From Streptomyces sp. NRRL WC-3618 (GTDB lineage Bacteria > Actinomycetota > Actinomycetes > Streptomycetales > Streptomycetaceae): DNA of 49,753 nucleotides. Below, piece after piece: positions 36,564-44,995 of this stretch. The DNA lies in NCBI RefSeq assembly GCF_001280005.1, contig NZ_LGDW01000450.1, positions 1 to 49,753 of the forward strand, written 5' to 3'. Each line of letters starts with the position of its first letter. The first letter of the stretch is position 1. The translations under genes and the position numbers were made by a program. The notes beneath the pieces are model-generated. The model was not told the origin of the DNA and ran no database searches. It saw only the letters and a list, made by a program, of their open reading frames with translations.

Positions 36564-36863
36564 ATGTCTGTGAACATTCATCTCTATTTGGACATCACGA
36601 ATCTTGCCTCCCCCGAGGAAGCCGACGCGGTGGGAGTGACAGTGGAAGAGGTCTTCAAGGCCCATGGCATCGAATCGTGGATGTACGTGGGCGTCTTTCA
36701 CGACCCGCCCAAGGTCCTGACAAGCAGCGAACACGGGGCGATCATCATCAGCGGGTTCGCAAAGTGGTCCGAGCAGTTCGAGTCCGACGTTTCCCAGGCG
36801 ATCCGTGCCACTGCGCCCGAGGCCCACATCGACTTGGAGTGGGACTACCCGGACGAGAGTTGA
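36564..36863 (+). CDS. Small hypothetical protein
   Basis: 99 residues from the ATG at 36564 (AAGGTGGGG lies upstream). Acidic, no membrane segment: NIHLYLDITNLASPEEADAV, VFHDPPKVLTSSEHGAIIIS and AHIDLEWDYP. Codon use and third-position GC fit a real gene. I do not recognise a family. Confidence 0.55.
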   Translation: MSVNIHLYLDITNLASPEEADAVGVTVEEVFKAHGIESWMYVGVFHDPPKVLTSSEHGAIIISGFAKWSEQFESDVSQAIRATAPEAHIDLEWDYPDES

Positions 36864-37065
36864 TCCGGCGTAACTCCGGCCCGTGCACGGGGGTCGAGCG
36901 GGAAGACCCTGTCCCGGAACTTGAACACCGGAGCGCCCGTGCAGAGCCTTGCGGCTCGACGGGACGGGTCTGCTTCGATGCCCGGCAGAGACGATTCGAT
37001 CCCTGATGGTCGCGGGCAGTTGGCCGTCCGATCAGATGCGCTTTGGGCTACCTCTCCGCCCGATA

Positions 37066-37173
37066 CGGACCCGGCTGCGACGCCGCGGCGTCAGCCACAC
37101 CATCCCCGAGCCGGCCGACCAGACCCGCTACGACAAGACCGCCGAGTCCTGCCAATCAGCTGACAACTCCTAG
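37066..37173 (+). pseudogene. IS5-type transposase remnant
   Basis: In frame, RTRLRRRGVSHTIPEPADQT resembles the (A)YLRRRGIxxTIPExxDQ stretch of IS5-family transposases, followed by divergent codons to a stop. Only about 25 residues remain. The rest of 36864-37169 shows no gene. Confidence 0.45.
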
Positions 37174-37850
37174 GCTGCCCTTCGTCGTACGGCACGGAAC
37201 ACGTTTGTGGCGATGGGTGGTTCGTGTGTGCTGCCCGGGTCGTGGATGGCCTCGGTATGGACGGTTTCGAAGCCGTGCTCGTCGCAGAGCTTGTGCCACA
37301 CCGGAATGTCGAGGACCCAGCGCAGCATGGTGGCCGGTGTACCGTCCGGCCGGCGTGTGGGAATCTCGGCGGGCCGGGGCTCCGTCTCGGGAGGGCTGCC
37401 GTGGCGGTAGTGCGCGAGGGTGGAGAAGACGAGCAGCCCGCCGGGCCGCAGTCCGTCGGCGATCGCCGGCAGCAAGGTGCTGGGGTCGGTGAAATCGAGG
37501 GCGCCGAAGACGCAGTACGCGACGTCGAACACTCCGGGGTGCCTGGCCATGTAACTGACTGCGTCGTCGTGTACAAGCTCCAGTCGGGAGATGTCCCCGA
37601 AGCGTTCACGACCGCGACGGTGCTGGGCGGGGTCGCGGTCGACGGCCACCACGCGGGCGGGCAGGTGGACGTGGGCGAGGTAGGCGGCCTGTCGTCCGGG
37701 GCCTGCGCCGAGTTCCACCACGACCCGGTCCGCGATGTCGCCGAGGAGATCGGGCCCGGGCTCCGCGCGCTGATACCAGTCCCAGTGGAAGCGATCCACG
37801 ATGCCGTGCGGGTTGTCTGTGGGGACTGTTGAGGATGGGGAGAGAGTCAC
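37170..37850 (-). CDS. Class I SAM-dependent methyltransferase
   Basis: 226 residues from a GTG at 37850 with GAGG eight bases ahead. Motif I VVVELGAGPGRQAAYLA, acidic residue in VVAVDRDPAQ, VFDVAYCVFGALDFTDP and GLRPGGLLVFSTLAHYRHG. The N-terminal FHWDWYQRAEPGPDLL resembles the family of small methyltransferases found beside XRE regulators in Streptomyces. It lies 128 bases downstream of the Cys/His-rich protein gene (37979-38437), probably in one transcript. Substrate unknown. Confidence 0.78.
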   Translation of the reverse strand: MTLSPSSTVPTDNPHGIVDRFHWDWYQRAEPGPDLLGDIADRVVVELGAGPGRQAAYLAHVHLPARVVAVDRDPAQHRRGRERFGDISRLELVHDDAVSYMARHPGVFDVAYCVFGALDFTDPSTLLPAIADGLRPGGLLVFSTLAHYRHGSPPETEPRPAEIPTRRPDGTPATMLRWVLDIPVWHKLCDEHGFETVHTEAIHDPGSTHEPPIATNVFRAVRRRAA

Positions 37851-37978
37851 AGTCCCATCCTCGTGGGCTTTCCGTGATCGCCGACGCTGTCCCGCTTGAT
37901 TCGCTCGAAGCGGTGTCGGTCGCGGTCCTGCGAGGTCGGGTCCGCCCCCGCAGGAGCGGACCCGACCGGGGCTGCGGG

Positions 37979-38437
37979 TCAGTGGCTGTCGCTGCCCGGG
38001 TGGCAGGGACCGCATTCGGCCGCGTCCGCCTGCCACAGGGGGAGGTCGACCTCGAAGCCCATCACCGCGATCGCGTGTGCGGTGCGCATGACCGACCCGT
38101 CGGCCTTCATGTCGACGAGCGGGACGTGGTGCAGGAACGCGCCGCCGTTGTACCGGTCGCACAGCTCGCCGTACGCCACGGTGTCGAGGATGACCGTGTG
38201 GACGCCGATGTCGACGATGTGGCCGGGGGTCAGGCCCAGGCCCTGGCCGCGACTGGCCATGGCGGTGAGCAGGTACGCGTACGCCTGGCCGAGTACGCGG
38301 GTGGCCATGACCTCGTCGTAGGGGTAGTCACGCATCAGGAGCGCGACCTGCTTGTTCCACAGCTCCGGGGTGATGAAGGAGTGCGGGTCCTTGAACGGGG
38401 ACGTGGCCGGTGCAGGGGTTTCCAGCGCGATAGCCAT
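37979..38437 (-). CDS. Conserved hypothetical protein with C-terminal Cys/His cluster
   Basis: 152 residues; ATG at 38437 behind GGAGGACAAC. Features: ELWNKQVALLMRDYPYDEVM, a helical region ending VDIGVHTVILDTVAYGELCD, FLHHVPL, and the C-terminus AAECGPCHPGSDSH. The VDIGxHTxILxTxxYxxxCDR-FxHHxP pattern recurs in actinomycete proteins annotated as glycine-rich-domain-like that are encoded with methyltransferases and XRE regulators. The conserved Asp/His/Cys residues and the CxxCH tail suggest a metal site. Function unknown. Confidence 0.6.
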   Translation of the reverse strand: MAIALETPAPATSPFKDPHSFITPELWNKQVALLMRDYPYDEVMATRVLGQAYAYLLTAMASRGQGLGLTPGHIVDIGVHTVILDTVAYGELCDRYNGGAFLHHVPLVDMKADGSVMRTAHAIAVMGFEVDLPLWQADAAECGPCHPGSDSH

Positions 38438-38532
38438 GTCTGTTGTCCTCCTTCTGCGGGCCCCACGGGTTGCGGGGCACTATGGGAAGGGCACCACCTC
38501 GCAGAGCGTCGTGGTGGTCAATTCCCCGTCTG

Positions 38533-38547
38533 TGCAAGCCGTTTGCA
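38533..38547. promoter_or_regulatory. Inverted repeat in the divergent promoter region
   Basis: TGCAA-GCCGT-TTGCA, perfect 5-5-5 palindrome, midway between the divergent genes at 38437 and 38628. Possible XRE-protein site. Confidence 0.35.
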
Positions 38548-38627
38548 GATCGTGCATACGCCCTCGACGGCCCCGGTATGTCCCCTCTACGGTGATAGCC
38601 CCCGTCTCGTGGCGTGTGGAGGGCAAC

Positions 38628-39953
38628 ATGCCCAGCGATCCGTTATGGACGTCAACGCAGGCCCGCACGCTCATCGAACGACGCGCGCCCGGAGGCCTCG
38701 TCCGCATGGGCCGTGTCCAGCGCGGCTGGCGGCAGGCCGACCTCGGCGGCCGGCTGGGGTGCTCGGCTGCCACCGTGTCGCGGTTGGAGACACGGTGCCG
38801 GGTCGCCGACCTCGAACTGCTCAGGCAGGCAGCTCACACGGTAGGGGTGCCGTCACACGTCCTGACGGAAGCACTCGGCATTACCGGCACCGGGGTCCTC
38901 GCCGCCACTAGAGTGGCGCCGGACGGTCCGTGTGACGCCGAGGAGGACCCCATGCGCCGCCGCACTCTGCTCGCAGCAGCCGGGGCAGCAGTCCCCGCCC
39001 ATCTACTCCTCGGAGTAGATGACGCCCTCGCCGGAACACCCGAACCCAGTGGCAGGACTTCCTCTTTCGACTCCCAACTCGCTGATGCCCGCGCACTGTT
39101 CGACGGTGGTCGACACGCCGAGCTCGCCGGGAAGCTCCCGGGGCTACTCGGTGACGGTCATCTCGCTGCCCGGTCGCGCACGGAACTGGGCTACGCGAGG
39201 CTCTCTGTCTCGTACACCCTGGCTTCTCAGCTGCTCAGTAAGCTCGGCCGCTATCAGCAGGCCCGACTGACCGCCGACCGGAGCATCACGTACGCGGACC
39301 TGTCTGGCTCCGCACTCGTCGCCGCAGCGGCCGCCCGCGAGCTGGCGATCGTCCTGCGCCACCAGGACCAGCCCGCAGCCGCCCAGCGCCTGATGCTGAA
39401 AGCCGCCGAAGACGTGGAGTCCACCGGGCTTACGACATCGGCGCAGGCCGCCGCGTACGCACAGATGCTGTGCACCACCTCGTACACGGCTGCTGTGGCC
39501 GGAGACCGGCACCAGGCTCTCGCAATGATCCAGGAAGCACACCGTGCCGGGCGCCGGCTTCCGCAGCAGGCGCCTGAGGGGCGGTTGTTCCCGCTGACCG
39601 GTGCGGCCGTCGACCTGTACGCGGTGGGCGTGCACTGGGCGCTCGGCGACGCGGGCGCGGCACTCGAAGCCGGCCGCAATCTGCGGCCCGAGCAGTTCGC
39701 GACCGCCGAGCGCCGAAGCCGCATGCACACCGACCTCGCACGCGCCTGGTGGCAGTTGGGTAAGCCGGAACAGACCGCGACCGAACTGCTGGCCGCGGCC
39801 CGAGTCAGCCCCGGTGAAGTACGGGACCGGTCCTCGATCGGACAGATCATCGCGGACCTGTCCGCCCGGCATCCCCGCACGGCCGGCGTGCGGGAGCTCA
39901 CCGCCGTGGTGTCAGGCGCTCCTGGCGGCCAGGCATCGCACAGGCCGGGGTGA
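38628..39953 (+). CDS. XRE-family regulator with TPR-like C-terminal domain
   Basis: 441 residues from the ATG at 38628 behind GGAGGG. N-terminal helix-turn-helix: GLVRMGRVQRGWRQADLGGR and CSAATVSRLETRCR. After a linker with MRRRTLLAAAGAAVPAHLLL come helical repeats of TPR type (ARLSVSYTLASQLLSKLGRY, YQQARLTADRS; MLCTTSYTAAVAGDRHQALA; VGVHWALGDAGAALEAGRNL). Such HTH-TPR proteins are common peptide- or ligand-sensing regulators in Streptomyces. Divergent from the Cys/His protein and methyltransferase genes, which it may control. Confidence 0.8.
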   Translation: MPSDPLWTSTQARTLIERRAPGGLVRMGRVQRGWRQADLGGRLGCSAATVSRLETRCRVADLELLRQAAHTVGVPSHVLTEALGITGTGVLAATRVAPDGPCDAEEDPMRRRTLLAAAGAAVPAHLLLGVDDALAGTPEPSGRTSSFDSQLADARALFDGGRHAELAGKLPGLLGDGHLAARSRTELGYARLSVSYTLASQLLSKLGRYQQARLTADRSITYADLSGSALVAAAAARELAIVLRHQDQPAAAQRLMLKAAEDVESTGLTTSAQAAAYAQMLCTTSYTAAVAGDRHQALAMIQEAHRAGRRLPQQAPEGRLFPLTGAAVDLYAVGVHWALGDAGAALEAGRNLRPEQFATAERRSRMHTDLARAWWQLGKPEQTATELLAAARVSPGEVRDRSSIGQIIADLSARHPRTAGVRELTAVVSGAPGGQASHRPG

Positions 39954-40285
39954 GTGAGAGCACCCGTGCCCTGGATGATCGACCTGCGCAAGGTGCGAAT
40001 CCCCGGGCCTTGCCCTGGCTTCCGCCCTTCAGGAGGCAACCACCCGCCAGCCGCGTCCCCAACCTCACGGGTCAGTACACCTAGTCCTGGCGCGCGGCCA
40101 GCTGGACCATCCACCAGCTCGGGCGCCAAGGCGCGTACGGATGGATGCGGTCGGCTTCTGCTGCCGGGCGGCTGGTAGTTGCCGTAGGCGGATCGGGCCG
40201 ACCGTACACATGGTCGACCATGGCGGCCCGCCGGGAGGGGAAAAGCCTTCGACCGGTCACGCGCCGATCCGGCACCCTCCTCAGC
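39954..40285. other. Intergenic region without visible gene
   Basis: 332 bases between the XRE-TPR gene and the DUF4037 gene. I see no convincing coding frame, tRNA or strong hairpin. It presumably holds the DUF4037 promoter. Confidence 0.5.
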
Positions 40286-41407
40286 ATGACCACGCCGTCT
40301 TTCGTCCCCGGACTGGAACTCTCGCGTCGCTTCTACCTCGAGGCCGTACGGCCTCTGTTGGACGAGGCCGTTCCCGGGGCGGTGCACTCCGCCGCCCGTA
40401 TCGGCAGCGGCTCGGAAGTCCTCGGGTTCGACACCGCCCGCTCCGCCGACCACGAGTGGGGGCCCCGTCTGCAGGTCTTCCTGCACCCGCAGGACGTCAC
40501 CCGTCACGGTACGAGGATCACCGCACTGCTCTCCGAACGCCTGCCGAAGACCTTCAGCGGCTACCCGACGCACTTCGCCCCCCTTGGCGAATCGGGCATC
40601 GGCGTCATGCGGACAACCGACGGGCCGGTGCGGCACCGGGTCGAAGTCACCGACCCGAGCACCTGGTTCACCGCGCGACTCGGCTTCGACCCGGGCAAGG
40701 ACATCACCCTCACGGACTGGCTGGCCACCCCCACCCAGCGCCTCGCCGAGGTCACCGCCGGTGCCGTCTTCCACGACGGGCTCGGCCACCTCGTACCGGC
40801 CCGAACCGCCCTCGACTGGTACCCGCACGATCTCTGGCTCCACCTCCTCGCCTGCCAGTGGCAACGCATCGCCCAGGAAGAAGCCTTCGTCGGGCGCTGC
40901 GGCGAAGTCGGCGACGAACTCGGCTCCGCCGTCGTCGCCGCCCGACTCGTGCGCGACCTGATGCGGCTCTGCCTGCTCATGGACCGCCGCTACCCGCCCT
41001 ACGGCAAATGGACCGGCAGCGCCTTCGCCCGTACCCCCCAGGCACCCACCCTCACCCCGGTCCTCACCGCGGCCCTCGCCGCCACCGACTGGCCCACCCG
41101 CGAACATCACCTCGCCCGCGCCTACGAGACCGTCGCGGCCACACACAACCAACTCGGCCTCACCGACCGCGTCGACCCCGCCACACGCCCCTACCACGAC
41201 AGGCCGTTTCAGGTCCTGCACGCCGAACGCTTCGCCAGGGCACTGACCACCCACATCACCGACCCGGCCATCCGCGCCCTGCCGACGATCGGCACTGTCG
41301 ACCAGTTCATCGACAGCACCGACGTCCTCAGCCGTCCAGAACTGACCCGCGCGGCCACCCGCGCAACGATCAGCTCTCCCCCTGAAAACTCCGCTTCGAG
41401 GCAATAG
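40286..41407 (+). CDS. DUF4037 nucleotidyltransferase-like protein
   Basis: 373 residues from the ATG at 40286; the frame is open further upstream but without homology. The N-terminal part resembles a nucleotidyltransferase fold: SAARIGSGSEVLGFDTARSA then DHEWGPRLQVFL, and FSGYPTHFA. The DUF4037 core follows (TLTDWLATPTQRLAEVTAGA, LDWYPHDLWLHLLACQWQRI, PPYGKWTGSAF). The canonical GSDS of active polymerase-beta-type enzymes appears here as GSGSE, so catalysis is uncertain. No signal peptide. Confidence 0.78.
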   Translation: MTTPSFVPGLELSRRFYLEAVRPLLDEAVPGAVHSAARIGSGSEVLGFDTARSADHEWGPRLQVFLHPQDVTRHGTRITALLSERLPKTFSGYPTHFAPLGESGIGVMRTTDGPVRHRVEVTDPSTWFTARLGFDPGKDITLTDWLATPTQRLAEVTAGAVFHDGLGHLVPARTALDWYPHDLWLHLLACQWQRIAQEEAFVGRCGEVGDELGSAVVAARLVRDLMRLCLLMDRRYPPYGKWTGSAFARTPQAPTLTPVLTAALAATDWPTREHHLARAYETVAATHNQLGLTDRVDPATRPYHDRPFQVLHAERFARALTTHITDPAIRALPTIGTVDQFIDSTDVLSRPELTRAATRATISSPPENSASRQ

Positions 41408-41501
41408 GGGCAGCGGACGGCCGACCTCCGTCAAGACCAGCGGATTCGACACCTTCTGACAGGGCGGGCCCATGTGGGCGGCGGGCAGGCGGAACACCTG
41501 C

Positions 41502-41921
41502 TCAGCGGTCGGCGGTGCCGGGCGGTACGACCCATTCGGTGGGTTGGCCGGTGAGGGAGGCGATCATGTCGAAGTCGCCGTCGTAGTGGAGGACTGTCCG
41601 CCGGTGCGCTTCCGCCGTGGCGGCGATCAGCAGGTCCGGGAGGGACAGCGCGCGGTGGAAGCCCGCGTTGAGGGCGTGGCGCTGGACTTCCAGAGCGCGG
41701 GCGAAGGTGTGGTCGTCGGTGTGGAGGTAGTCGAAGGCGTGCAGCCAGGTGCTGATCCGGGTCGCCTCCGAGCTGTCCCGTGCGGAGTGGATCATCTCGT
41801 GCTCGGTGGGCTGACACACCGCGAGGAGGTAGCGCTCGTGCAAGGGCTTGAGCACCTCCTTGACGTTCGGTTTCGTCCAGCGCGCCAGGGCGGACTTGTC
41901 GATCAGGTAGCGGTCCCGCAT
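41502..41921 (-). CDS. vapC: VapC-type PIN-domain toxin
   Basis: 139 residues. PIN-domain acidic residues: Asp8 in YLIDKSAL, Glu in PTEHEMIHSA, Asp in LSLPDLLIAATAEAH and Asp residues in LHYDGDFDMIA. VapC toxins are Mg-dependent ribonucleases, often against tRNA. The ATG shares a base with the antitoxin stop (TGATG), so translation is coupled. Confidence 0.88.
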   Translation of the reverse strand: MRDRYLIDKSALARWTKPNVKEVLKPLHERYLLAVCQPTEHEMIHSARDSSEATRISTWLHAFDYLHTDDHTFARALEVQRHALNAGFHRALSLPDLLIAATAEAHRRTVLHYDGDFDMIASLTGQPTEWVVPPGTADR

Positions 41922-42175
41922 CAGGCAGCCCGGCCTCCGTCGCCGTCGCCGGTGTGCTTGAGGGAACCGTCGGCGTTGCGGGGGCCGGTGTTCTCCACGA
42001 TCTCGCTGAAGTCGAGCTCACCAGCCTCGATGGCGTCGAAGCCCTCCTGCCGAAGGTGCCTCTTGACGGCGTCCTCCATGGCGAGGCGGACAGCTTTGGC
42101 CTTGGTCTTGGTGCCGAAGATGCGCATGGCTTCGATGACCATGTCTTCGTCGAGGTCGATGACGGTTCTGGCCAT
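41921..42175 (-). CDS. vapB: VapB-type antitoxin
   Basis: 84 residues. N-terminal ribbon-helix-helix DNA-binding segment (RTVIDLDEDMVIEAMRIFGT then KTKAKAVRLAMEDAVKR), C-terminal tail rich in Gly/Asp/Asn that would wrap VapC. It likely represses its own operon through the palindrome at 42207-42245. Confidence 0.85.
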   Translation of the reverse strand: MARTVIDLDEDMVIEAMRIFGTKTKAKAVRLAMEDAVKRHLRQEGFDAIEAGELDFSEIVENTGPRNADGSLKHTGDGDGGRAA

Positions 42176-42206
42176 GCGGATGATCCCTTCGCCAATGCTT
42201 CTGCCA

Positions 42207-42245
42207 AAAACGATAGCATCGAGCGATGAAAGTAGATATCGTTTT
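42207..42245. promoter_or_regulatory. VapBC operator palindrome
   Basis: AAAACGATA (42207-42215) and its exact complement TATCGTTTT (42237-42245), 21 bases apart, centred about 50 bases upstream of vapB in an unusually AT-rich stretch. Typical of ribbon-helix-helix autorepression. Confidence 0.6.
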
Positions 42246-42325
42246 GGGGATCTGCCTGTGCCGGGGGCTCGCCAGCAGTGAGCTCAGTAACGCTCACCCC
42301 GCCCGCGCCGCCCCCGATACGACCC

Positions 42326-43162
42326 TCAGCCCCCCACTCGCTCCAGCAACCCCTGCCGCCACCGTTCCGTCTCTTCCACCTGGTTGAACGTGAACAGGTG
42401 CAAGCCCGCCACCCCCGCCCCGGGCGCCGTCAGCGCCCCCTCCGCCGCCGTGAGCAACCGCTCCGGTGAGTACCCGCCGGGCGCCGCGAACCGCAGGAAC
42501 CACAGGGGGTGCCGGGTCAGGAAGCGTGTCGACTCGCCGACGCCGATCTTCGTCGCCATGGAGAGGAGCTTCGCCCGCTGTACGGGACCCGCGACCCCGA
42601 CGTACACCGGCAACGCGACATCCCGGCGCCGCACCCGACCCACCCACTCCCCCAGCACGCGCGCGTCGAAGCACAGGTTGCTGACGATGTACGTGGCGTG
42701 CTCGCGCTTGTCCCACATGGCCTGGATGGTGACGTCGTCGTGGATGAGCGGATGGCTCTCGGGGTATCCGGTGACGCCGATGTGCGTGAACGGGCTGCCC
42801 AGCTCGCCGAGCCTGCGCAGTACCGGCAGGGCACCCTCGTACGACCCGGCCGGGGGATCCGCGTCGCCCGCCGGCACGAAGACGTCGTCCACGCCCGTCT
42901 CCCGCAGCCGGTCGACGACGTCCTTGAGGTGCGCGTCGTCCCGCAGCAGCCGGGCCGGCACATGCGGGACCACGCGGTAACCGTGCGCCGCCAGGCGGCC
43001 GGTGAGGTCGAGGGTCGGTTCCAGGCCCTTGACCGGCGACGCCGTGACCGTGACCACGATGTCGCGCGGAACGTGGGCGAGGACCTTGTCCTCGGTCGCC
43101 TTCGCGGGCAGCACCTCGTAGCGGACGCGACCGAGCAGCGTCCGGAGTCCTGAGGCAGCCAC
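42326..43162 (-). CDS. Methylenetetrahydrofolate reductase-like protein
   Basis: 278 residues, three bases downstream of the choline dehydrogenase stop. The MetF-type TIM barrel is shown by VTVTASPVKGLEPTLDLTGR, HVPARLLRD, DDVFVPAGDAD, FTHIGVTGYPESHP and VPVYVG-like ALPVYVGVAGP. It would reduce 5,10-methylene-tetrahydrofolate, a product of dimethylglycine and sarcosine demethylation, to 5-methyl-tetrahydrofolate for methionine synthesis. The protein is slightly shorter than typical MetF, and the family includes reductases for other pterins. The operon position ties it to choline/betaine one-carbon flow. Confidence 0.83.
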   Translation of the reverse strand: MAASGLRTLLGRVRYEVLPAKATEDKVLAHVPRDIVVTVTASPVKGLEPTLDLTGRLAAHGYRVVPHVPARLLRDDAHLKDVVDRLRETGVDDVFVPAGDADPPAGSYEGALPVLRRLGELGSPFTHIGVTGYPESHPLIHDDVTIQAMWDKREHATYIVSNLCFDARVLGEWVGRVRRRDVALPVYVGVAGPVQRAKLLSMATKIGVGESTRFLTRHPLWFLRFAAPGGYSPERLLTAAEGALTAPGAGVAGLHLFTFNQVEETERWRQGLLERVGG

Positions 43163-43165
43163 CCG

Positions 43166-44845
43166 CTACCCGGCCTGCGGGGTGTCGGCGTCGCGGAGGC
43201 GGTAGTACGCGGCCTTGGAGGCCGGCAGCGGCTGCTTGCCGAGGATCAGGTCGGCGGCCTTCTCGGCGATCATCATCACCGGCGCGTAGATGTTGCCGTT
43301 GGTGACGTAGGGCATGACGGAGGCGTCGACGACGCGCAGGCCCTCCACCCCGTGCACCCGCATGCTCTCGGGGTCGACGACGGCCATCTCGTCCGCCGAG
43401 GGCCCCATCTTGCAGGTGCAGGACGGGTGCAGCGCCGTCTCGCCCTCCTTGGCGACCCATTCGAGGATCTCCTCGTCCGTCGCCACCTTCGGGCCGGGCG
43501 AGACCTCGCCGTCGTTGTAGGGGGCAAGGGCCGGCTGGTTGAGGAGCTTGCGCGCCACGCGGATCGCCTCGACCCACTCGCGCCGGTCCTGCTCGGTGGA
43601 CAGGTAGTTGAAGCGCAGCGCCGGGTGTTCGCGCGGGTCCTTGCTCTTGATCTTCACCGAGCCGATGGCGTCGGAGTACATGGGACCGACATGCACCTGG
43701 TAGCCGTGGCCACCCGCCGGGGACGAGCCGTCGTAGCGGACGGCGATGGGCAGGAAGTGGAACATCAGGTTGGGGTAGTCGACGTCCTCGTTGCTGCGGG
43801 CGAAACCGCCGGCCTCGAAGTGGTTCGTGGCCGCCGGTCCCTTGCGGAACAGCCACTGCAGGCCGATGAAGGGGGCGCGCCACTTCGCCATGTACGGCTG
43901 CATGGACACGGGCTGCTTGCAGGCGTACTGGACGTACACCTCCAGGTGGTCCTGCATGTTCTCGCCGACGCCGGGCAGGTCGTGGACGACGTCGACACCC
44001 AGCGCGCTGAGCTCCTCGGCGTTGCCTACGCCCGACAGCTGGAGCAGTTGCGGGGAGTTGATCGCGCCGCCGCAGAGGATGACCTCCTTGGCGCGGACCT
44101 GCTGGGGCGCCCCCTTGCCCCGCTGGTACTCGACACCGACGGCCCGCTTGCCCTCGAAGAGGACCCGGGTGACCAGCGCGCGCGTCTTCACCGTGAGGTT
44201 GGGCCGCTTCCGTACGGGCTTGAGGTACGCCTTGGACGCCGAGAGCCGGCGGCCCCGGTGGACGTTCCGGTCGAACTTGGCGAAGCCCTCCTGCCGGTAG
44301 CCGTTGACGTCGTCGGTGGGCGCGTAGCCGGCTTCCTCGGTGGCCTTGAGGAAGGCGCCGAAGAGGGGGTTGGTGGCGGGGCCGCGTTCGAGGACGAGGG
44401 GGCCGTCGTGGCCGCGGAACTCGTCGTCGGGGTCGGCGGCGAGACAGTTCTCCATGCGCCGGAAGTACGGCAGACAGTGCGCGTAGTCCCAGCTCTCCAT
44501 GCCGGCGTCGGCCGCCCAGCGCTCGTAGTCCATGGGGTTTCCGCGCTGGAAGATCATGCCGTTGATGCTGCTGGAGCCGCCGAGCACCTTGCCGCGCGCG
44601 TGGTAGACGCGCCGGCCGCCCATGTGGGGCTCGGGCTCGGACTCGTACTTCCAGTCGTAGAAGCGGCTGCCGATCGGGTAGGTCAGCGCCGCGGGCATCT
44701 GGATGAAGACGTCCCACGGGTAGTCGGACCGGCCCGCCTCCAGGACCAGCACCTGGTTCGCCGGGTCCGCCGAGAGCCTGTTCGCAAGTGCACTGCCGGC
44801 CGATCCGCCGCCGACGATGACGAAGTCGTATTGCAGGGGAGCCAT
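43166..44845 (-). CDS. betA: Choline dehydrogenase-like GMC oxidoreductase
   Basis: 559 residues from the ATG at 44845; an ATG at 44884 adds 13 residues without better homology. GMC features: [52 protein letters not shown] and the C-terminal [10 protein letters not shown] and [20 protein letters not shown], the usual BetA ending. It oxidises choline to betaine aldehyde, which BetB then converts to betaine. The operator cluster at 44898-44928 lies directly upstream, shared with the divergent iclR gene. Confidence 0.88.
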   Translation of the reverse strand: MAPLQYDFVIVGGGSAGSALANRLSADPANQVLVLEAGRSDYPWDVFIQMPAALTYPIGSRFYDWKYESEPEPHMGGRRVYHARGKVLGGSSSINGMIFQRGNPMDYERWAADAGMESWDYAHCLPYFRRMENCLAADPDDEFRGHDGPLVLERGPATNPLFGAFLKATEEAGYAPTDDVNGYRQEGFAKFDRNVHRGRRLSASKAYLKPVRKRPNLTVKTRALVTRVLFEGKRAVGVEYQRGKGAPQQVRAKEVILCGGAINSPQLLQLSGVGNAEELSALGVDVVHDLPGVGENMQDHLEVYVQYACKQPVSMQPYMAKWRAPFIGLQWLFRKGPAATNHFEAGGFARSNEDVDYPNLMFHFLPIAVRYDGSSPAGGHGYQVHVGPMYSDAIGSVKIKSKDPREHPALRFNYLSTEQDRREWVEAIRVARKLLNQPALAPYNDGEVSPGPKVATDEEILEWVAKEGETALHPSCTCKMGPSADEMAVVDPESMRVHGVEGLRVVDASVMPYVTNGNIYAPVMMIAEKAADLILGKQPLPASKAAYYRLRDADTPQAG

Positions 44846-44897
44846 GATCTCTCGTCTCGCTCGCGCCGTAGATACGCCAGGCATGCTAATCCAGTAG

Positions 44898-44928
44898 CGC
44901 TATACGCACCAGGTTGCGGGACGCGCAA
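44898..44928. promoter_or_regulatory. Operator cluster between betA and the IclR gene
   Basis: TTGCG-GGACG-CGCAA (44914-44928) is a perfect copy of the shared palindrome. Three bases away the minus strand reads GGTGCGTATAGCG (44910-44898), identical over 13 bases to 48699-48711. On the minus strand TTGCGC, an 18-base spacer and TATAGC fit a promoter for betA that these sites would cover. Confidence 0.65.
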
Positions 44929-44958
44929 CATGCAAGGACTTGATTTCCGATCTGTTAC

Positions 44959-44989
44959 TTGCAGTGGTGTTGTTTACTGCGCGTATAGT
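44959..44989 (+). promoter_or_regulatory. Promoter of the IclR gene, probably giving leaderless mRNA
   Basis: TTGCAG (44959-44964), 19 bases, TATAGT (44984-44989). The GTG start at 44996 falls exactly where transcription should begin, seven bases past the -10 box, and no ribosome-binding site precedes it. Confidence 0.55.
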
Positions 44990-44995
44990 TTCGCT

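Noticed and set aside
41430..41461. VKTSGFDTF followed by a stop, possible DUF397 tail
   Set aside because: Only nine codons and no further similarity upstream; too short to support.
43352..44995. 813-codon frame containing the IclR gene
   Set aside because: The part before 44996 is antisense to betA; the IclR family begins at the GTG at 44996.
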